From Ciona intestinalis (lineage: Eukaryota > Chordata > Ascidiacea > Phlebobranchia > Cionidae), in the NCBI RefSeq assembly GCF_000224145.3, contig NW_004190416.2:565258-629257 (forward strand): 64,000 nt of DNA, written 5' to 3'. Both the position numbers and the translations under genes were made by a program. Positions 60,901 to 64,000 of the stretch are shown here, piece by piece; the first letter of the stretch is position 1, and each line of letters opens with the position of its first letter. The notes beneath the pieces are model-generated. The model was not told the origin of the DNA. It saw only the letters and a program-made list of their open reading frames with translations, and made no database searches.

Positions 60901-62760
60901 ACGACTATTGTTGCTCCGCCATGCGAGGATAAACAAGTTACTTACATTCATCTGTGTGACGTCACGAACGACGTAATAATTTATTCACAGGCTGAATCTA
61001 CAAGTGTAGACACGGATATACAAAAGGAATATTCGAGGCAGCGTGAACATCTGGAACGCTCCGTTGCCTCGCTGAGGAAAAAGTTGACCAAAGACACTGA
61101 GATTCATCGCGCCGATAACGTTCGAATAATGCAGGTGTTTATGGCGGTATAACTTGTATATTCTATATATGGGTAACTCATGGGGAGATTCAGTTTAAGC
61201 CATATTTGACCTTTAACATGTAAAAATAGTATTTGGGCCAAGATTAACCCATTGCCCTCAGCATACAAACGTCACGGGATAGTAAATAACAATTGTATGG
61301 TCAATTTTCTACCAACCTTTATATTCCAACCCAAACGAATTCTAACGTTCATTATCATTTTAGGAGAACGTAGCTTTGATCAAAGAGATAAACGACTTGC
61401 GTCGGGAGCTTAAAATGACACGAAGTCAGTACCATGAGTTAGAAACCTCGCTTGGTTTGAACAGATCTAAAGCTGGGAAAGGCGGGAAGAGAATCGAAAC
61501 AGCGGCTACTGGTTCGTATTGTTATCTGATTGTATGGTTTACTATTTCACATTTAAATAAGAGACTGACGATGCCATTAAGGCGTAATATGTAATAGGGT
61601 GGGGAAAGATAGGACACATTTTCATTCGGTTTTCTGATCCCATTTGGTAGTAAACAACATCCATAAAGAGTTATAAAACCGTTTCCCCACAACTCCCATA
61701 GACCCTTGTTAGTTGTTTAAAAACACGATCAGGGTATTTGGATATCATGTAGTAAAAGTGTCCCAACTTACCCCACCCTACAAAATTTTATATTATACAA
61801 CTTATTGGCTTTGATTTTGTCTGTTATGGTACGTATTTCGTATAGCACCGGATTCTGACTACTGCGTGTGTTTCGTTGAATGGGGCGATAAAAGACAAAA
61901 AAAGCATGAACAGTCTTACCCTATCCTAATATTAAGGGTAACATTAAGCGCCACTGACGGGAATAATAACTCCTCAACCCGAACACTTCAGGTTCGGATA
62001 CCAGCGGCGGTAGAAGCGTACTGCGTCAAAATATCGAAGAAGAAGGCCCAAGGATCATTGAAATGCAGAAGGGAGAGATCCGGAAGTTACGTAATCAGGT
62101 GTGTGACGTAACTAAATGATTGATGACGTCATTATAAACGTTGATTGATGATGTCGTTATTTTTTAACAACTTGACAAGTTGACATATTTCGTGGATGCC
62201 TAATTATAACAAAAAATAATTTTGCGATTGATTTCAAAAGGTGACGTCATCGTTTCGTCACTGTCGTAATGACGTCACACGATACAATAAACTATTATCA
62301 ATAAAAAGTCCACAGACGGTAAAATAGGAAAACGCCTACAACACCCGGTATTCCCAGGCGGTCACCCATCCAAGTACTAACCGGGCCCGACGTTGCTTAA
62401 CTTCCCAGATCGGACGAGATGGGGTGTTCTCAACGTGGTATGGTCGTAGGCGATAGTACGTCGCGAAACAGCGGTTATAACCGCGATACGCTGTGATGTC
62501 ACACCTGTGGCAACTGTTATAAATTAGTTTTTAAGATTATCTTGAATAAAAGACTGATAATACCGTTTTAGACGAAAATATATCGTTTTAATACACCATT
62601 CGCTGGACATAATTTTGTCTGTTTTCGTACATATTTCGTACCATTTTTGGACCCTGAAAAATTTTAGAATTTTATTTTCCAGATAATGGATTTGGAGGAG
62701 CAGTTGACCCATCGCCCGCCTTCTGGAGGGAAACTCCCGCCTATGATACTCACCCAATAA
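57974..62760 (+). CDS. CFAP57: Cilia- and flagella-associated protein 57, C-terminal coiled-coil part
   Basis: Eleven plus-strand exons: 57974-58097, 58469-58659, 58885-59058, 59437-59595, 59819-59959, 60286-60405, 60651-60782, 60991-61134, 61364-61511, 61992-62098 and 62683-62760, phases consistent, 505 residues to TAA. The peptide is almost all coiled coil. Several stretches match vertebrate CFAP57 (WDR65) as I know it: [84 protein letters not shown] and [20 protein letters not shown]57 is an axonemal protein needed for inner-arm dynein placement in motile cilia. The N-terminal WD40 half (about 700 residues) is absent and should precede 57974. AATAAA at 62843-62848. Introns contain MITEs and two antisense 5S copies. 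Confidence 0.92.
58259..58440 (+). mobile_element. MITE copy in CFAP57 intron
   Basis: Ends tagtagggtggggaagacgg and cccattttcccccaacatac, TA flanks. It ends only about 28 bases before the exon at 58469 and so supplies sequence near the acceptor and possible branch site. Confidence 0.82.
59200..59288 (-). mobile_element. MITE fragment in CFAP57 intron
   Basis: Right half only: gttaattgtttaaaacacg, atcaggatattt and gtcctgtctttccccaccc. Confidence 0.7.
59965..60170 (-). repeat. Dispersed SINE-tail repeat, doubled, in CFAP57 intron
   Basis: Blocks cttattcatccttgcgtgg, cgacagtcgttatatcacag and tttgtttcatacacctcg occur at 59976-60050. A second partial set (cagcagtagttgtaactcg, tgttctgtttcatacg) follows at 60115-60155. 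Confidence 0.45.
60454..60571 (-). rRNA. 5S rRNA copy 6, two substitutions, antisense in CFAP57 intron
   Basis: 118 bases with full 5S layout but two differences from the other six copies, both in the plus-strand stretch accggacccgacg...aactttccag (others: accgggcccgacg and aacttcccag). A TATA-like ttataa at -24 to -29 (60595-60600) and the T-run are kept. It could be a variant gene or an early pseudogene. Confidence 0.88.
60838..60955 (+). repeat. Dispersed SINE-tail repeat in CFAP57 intron
   Basis: ttacatacgtggtaacttgt, gtgtatgaaacagaacatcc, gttataacgactattgttgc and catgcgaggataaacaag, inverted relative to the copy at 59965. Confidence 0.45.
61592..61782 (-). mobile_element. MITE copy in CFAP57 intron
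   Basis: Ends taatagggtggggaaagatagg and cccaacttaccccaccctac. Internal gttagttgtttaaaaacacg. A further right-end scrap of the family lies at 61876-61932 (ggggcgataaaagac ... tcttaccctatcc). Confidence 0.75.
62334..62451 (-). rRNA. 5S rRNA gene, copy 7, antisense in last CFAP57 intron
   Basis: The 118-base unit matches copies 1-5. TTATAA at 62475-62480 lies at -24 to -29. The upstream flank keeps agtacgtcgcgaaacagcgg as in copies 1, 2 and 4. T-run follows the 3' end. Confidence 0.94.
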
Positions 62761-62904
62761 CTTTAAATACTGTTTCCATTATCGGTAGTGTTTATTTTGT
62801 GAAATGAGTTTGTTTTTGGCTTAAAATATTTTATATGGCTGAAATAAATGGTTTTGTAATGTATACAGAGTATCCATCTTATAGCAAGTACTTTTAACAG
62901 TTAT

Positions 62905-63093
62905 ATAGTAGGGTTGGGGAAAACGGGACACCTTTAGCAAATATTGTTCAAATATCCTGAGCGTGTTTTAAACAATTAACAACGGCTTATGGAAGTTGTG
63001 AGGATATGGTTTTATAATTCTTTTAATGTACTTAGCTTACTCCCAAATGGTATCAGAACTTGAAGTGAAAATATGTACCTTCTCCTTCCTTTT
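62905..63093 (+). mobile_element. MITE copy, first of a tandem pair
   Basis: Begins atagtagggttggggaaaac with the internal gttttaaacaattaac block. The right end is degraded to accttctccttcc. Confidence 0.72.
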
Positions 63094-63096
63094 ATA

Positions 63097-63289
63097 TAGT
63101 AGGATGGGGGAAGATGGGACACCTTTAGCACATAGTATCTAAGTATCCTGATCGTGTTTTAAACAACTAACAACAGTCTATGGGAGTCGTGAGGATATAG
63201 TTTTATAATTCTTTGAATGTTATTCGTTTACTACTAAATGGGACGAGAAAATAGAGCTAAAAAGTGTCCCATCTTTCCCCACCCTACTG
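63097..63289 (+). mobile_element. MITE copy, second of a tandem pair, well preserved
   Basis: Ends tagtaggatgggggaagatg and cccatctttccccacccta, complete core. It is the best in-window model of the family together with 50879-51071. Confidence 0.85.
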
Positions 63290-63755
63290 TAATATATTTT
63301 TTATAATAAAAATGGCCGAGGCAGGAACAAGTTTGATAAACGAAGCGAGTTTTTAAAGTCTTGTAGCTGCCAATTTCACGTGACTATATATGTGGCTGCG
63401 AATTTCATGATTAATCATATTTAAATGTCAAAATAGAACATATAACTCTCTAGCGTTTAAAATCTAATGTTATACGTGTGTTGGTGTGTAGGTACAGTAT
63501 TTAAAAATCATAGAATGTATGCGCTATGATAAAATCCCTTTGATACACCTATATAAATATAATTGGTCATGCGTGTGGGAGAAAGTTACTTTGCAAGCTA
63601 TTTCGAAGTGAAATTTAACGCGTTTGTTTTGTGGGTGAAAAACGATAGAGAATTTCTCAATAGCGGATACGTTATAAAACCCAGCCATTCGGTCAATAAT
63701 AGCGTCTTAAATAAAAAAAATAAAAACTTTTACAAGAGTTCATAGCCTATATAAA

Positions 63756-63802
63756 TAGTACTGTGGGGTAAGATAGACCTTTAGCACACAACATTCATTC
63801 AA
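63756..63802 (+). mobile_element. MITE left-end fragment
   Basis: tagtactgtggggtaagatag followed by ctttagcacacaac; the rest is missing. Confidence 0.5.
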
Positions 63803-64000
63803 TTATATATCGCTTAGCATAGTTTAATAAAGAAGTTGTATTATTATGCGCTTAGTAAATATCGCCTAGTAAAAGTGCCCTAAACTTAAACTTAAGAAAT
63901 TAAAAAATTCGGTCAACACTGAAAAATATTTCGCGTTGTCGACGTCACCTGTGACGTAACAATTTAAGCGTTGCAGAACAGAATGTAAACAATGGTTGGG

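Larger units (their letters stand above)
62761..64000. other. Intergenic region after CFAP57
   Basis: Holds the CFAP57 polyadenylation signal, two complete MITEs in tandem and one MITE fragment. No further gene seen. A 60-codon frame at 63563-63745 is treated as chance. Confidence 0.55.

Overview
The window looks like nuclear DNA of a solitary ascidian, most likely Ciona (C. intestinalis/robusta type). The evidence is AT-rich, compact, intron-rich genes with GT-AG splicing, dispersed 5S rRNA genes, many short terminal-inverted-repeat elements of a kind known from Ciona, tRNA-derived SINEs, a ciliary gene (CFAP57) and strong allelic polymorphism. The species is inferred; no named marker gene settles it.

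Layout. Position 213-365 is the last coding exon of an unidentified coiled-coil protein. From about 6.5 to 40.1 kb lies a dispersed family of four three-exon GNAT-fold acetyltransferase-like genes, two on the minus strand (6.5-7.9 and 11.7-13.0 kb) and two on the plus strand (25.6-27.8 and 38.7-40.1 kb). Large non-coding tracts separate them, holding MITEs and five 5S rRNA genes, all on the minus strand. From 49.3 down to 40.7 kb (minus strand) is one gene for a secreted protein: signal peptide, a string of Ly6/uPAR (LU) modules each encoded by phase-1 exons, a Ser/Thr-rich mucin stalk of about 680 residues and a C-terminal GPI-type tail. From 56.5 down to 54.0 kb (minus strand) is the 3' part of an SLC2/GLUT-type sugar transporter. 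From 58.0 to 62.8 kb (plus strand) is the 3' part of CFAP57, with two more 5S copies antisense in its introns. The last 1.2 kb holds only MITEs.

Assembly. There are three N gaps. The 50-N gap at 52.16-52.21 kb separates two almost identical stretches of about 2 kb that end exactly at the gap. This is best read as two alleles of one locus left unmerged; one allele carries a MITE and the other is the empty site. The 500-N gap at 57.4-57.9 kb sits in a 28-bp minisatellite. Both SLC2 and CFAP57 lose their 5' halves there, so the gap is either far too short or a misjoin. The 50-N gap at 44.85-44.90 kb lies inside an LU linker exon whose two edges can still be seen.

Most notable observations: (1) the GNAT paralogues are mosaics whose exons are nearly identical while introns and flanks differ, which suggests repeated gene conversion; (2) the LU-mucin-GPI architecture, whose fourth LU module is only half present; (3) seven solitary 5S genes that each keep a TATA-like box at -24 to -29 and an immediate T-run terminator; (4) a MITE caught as a presence/absence polymorphism.
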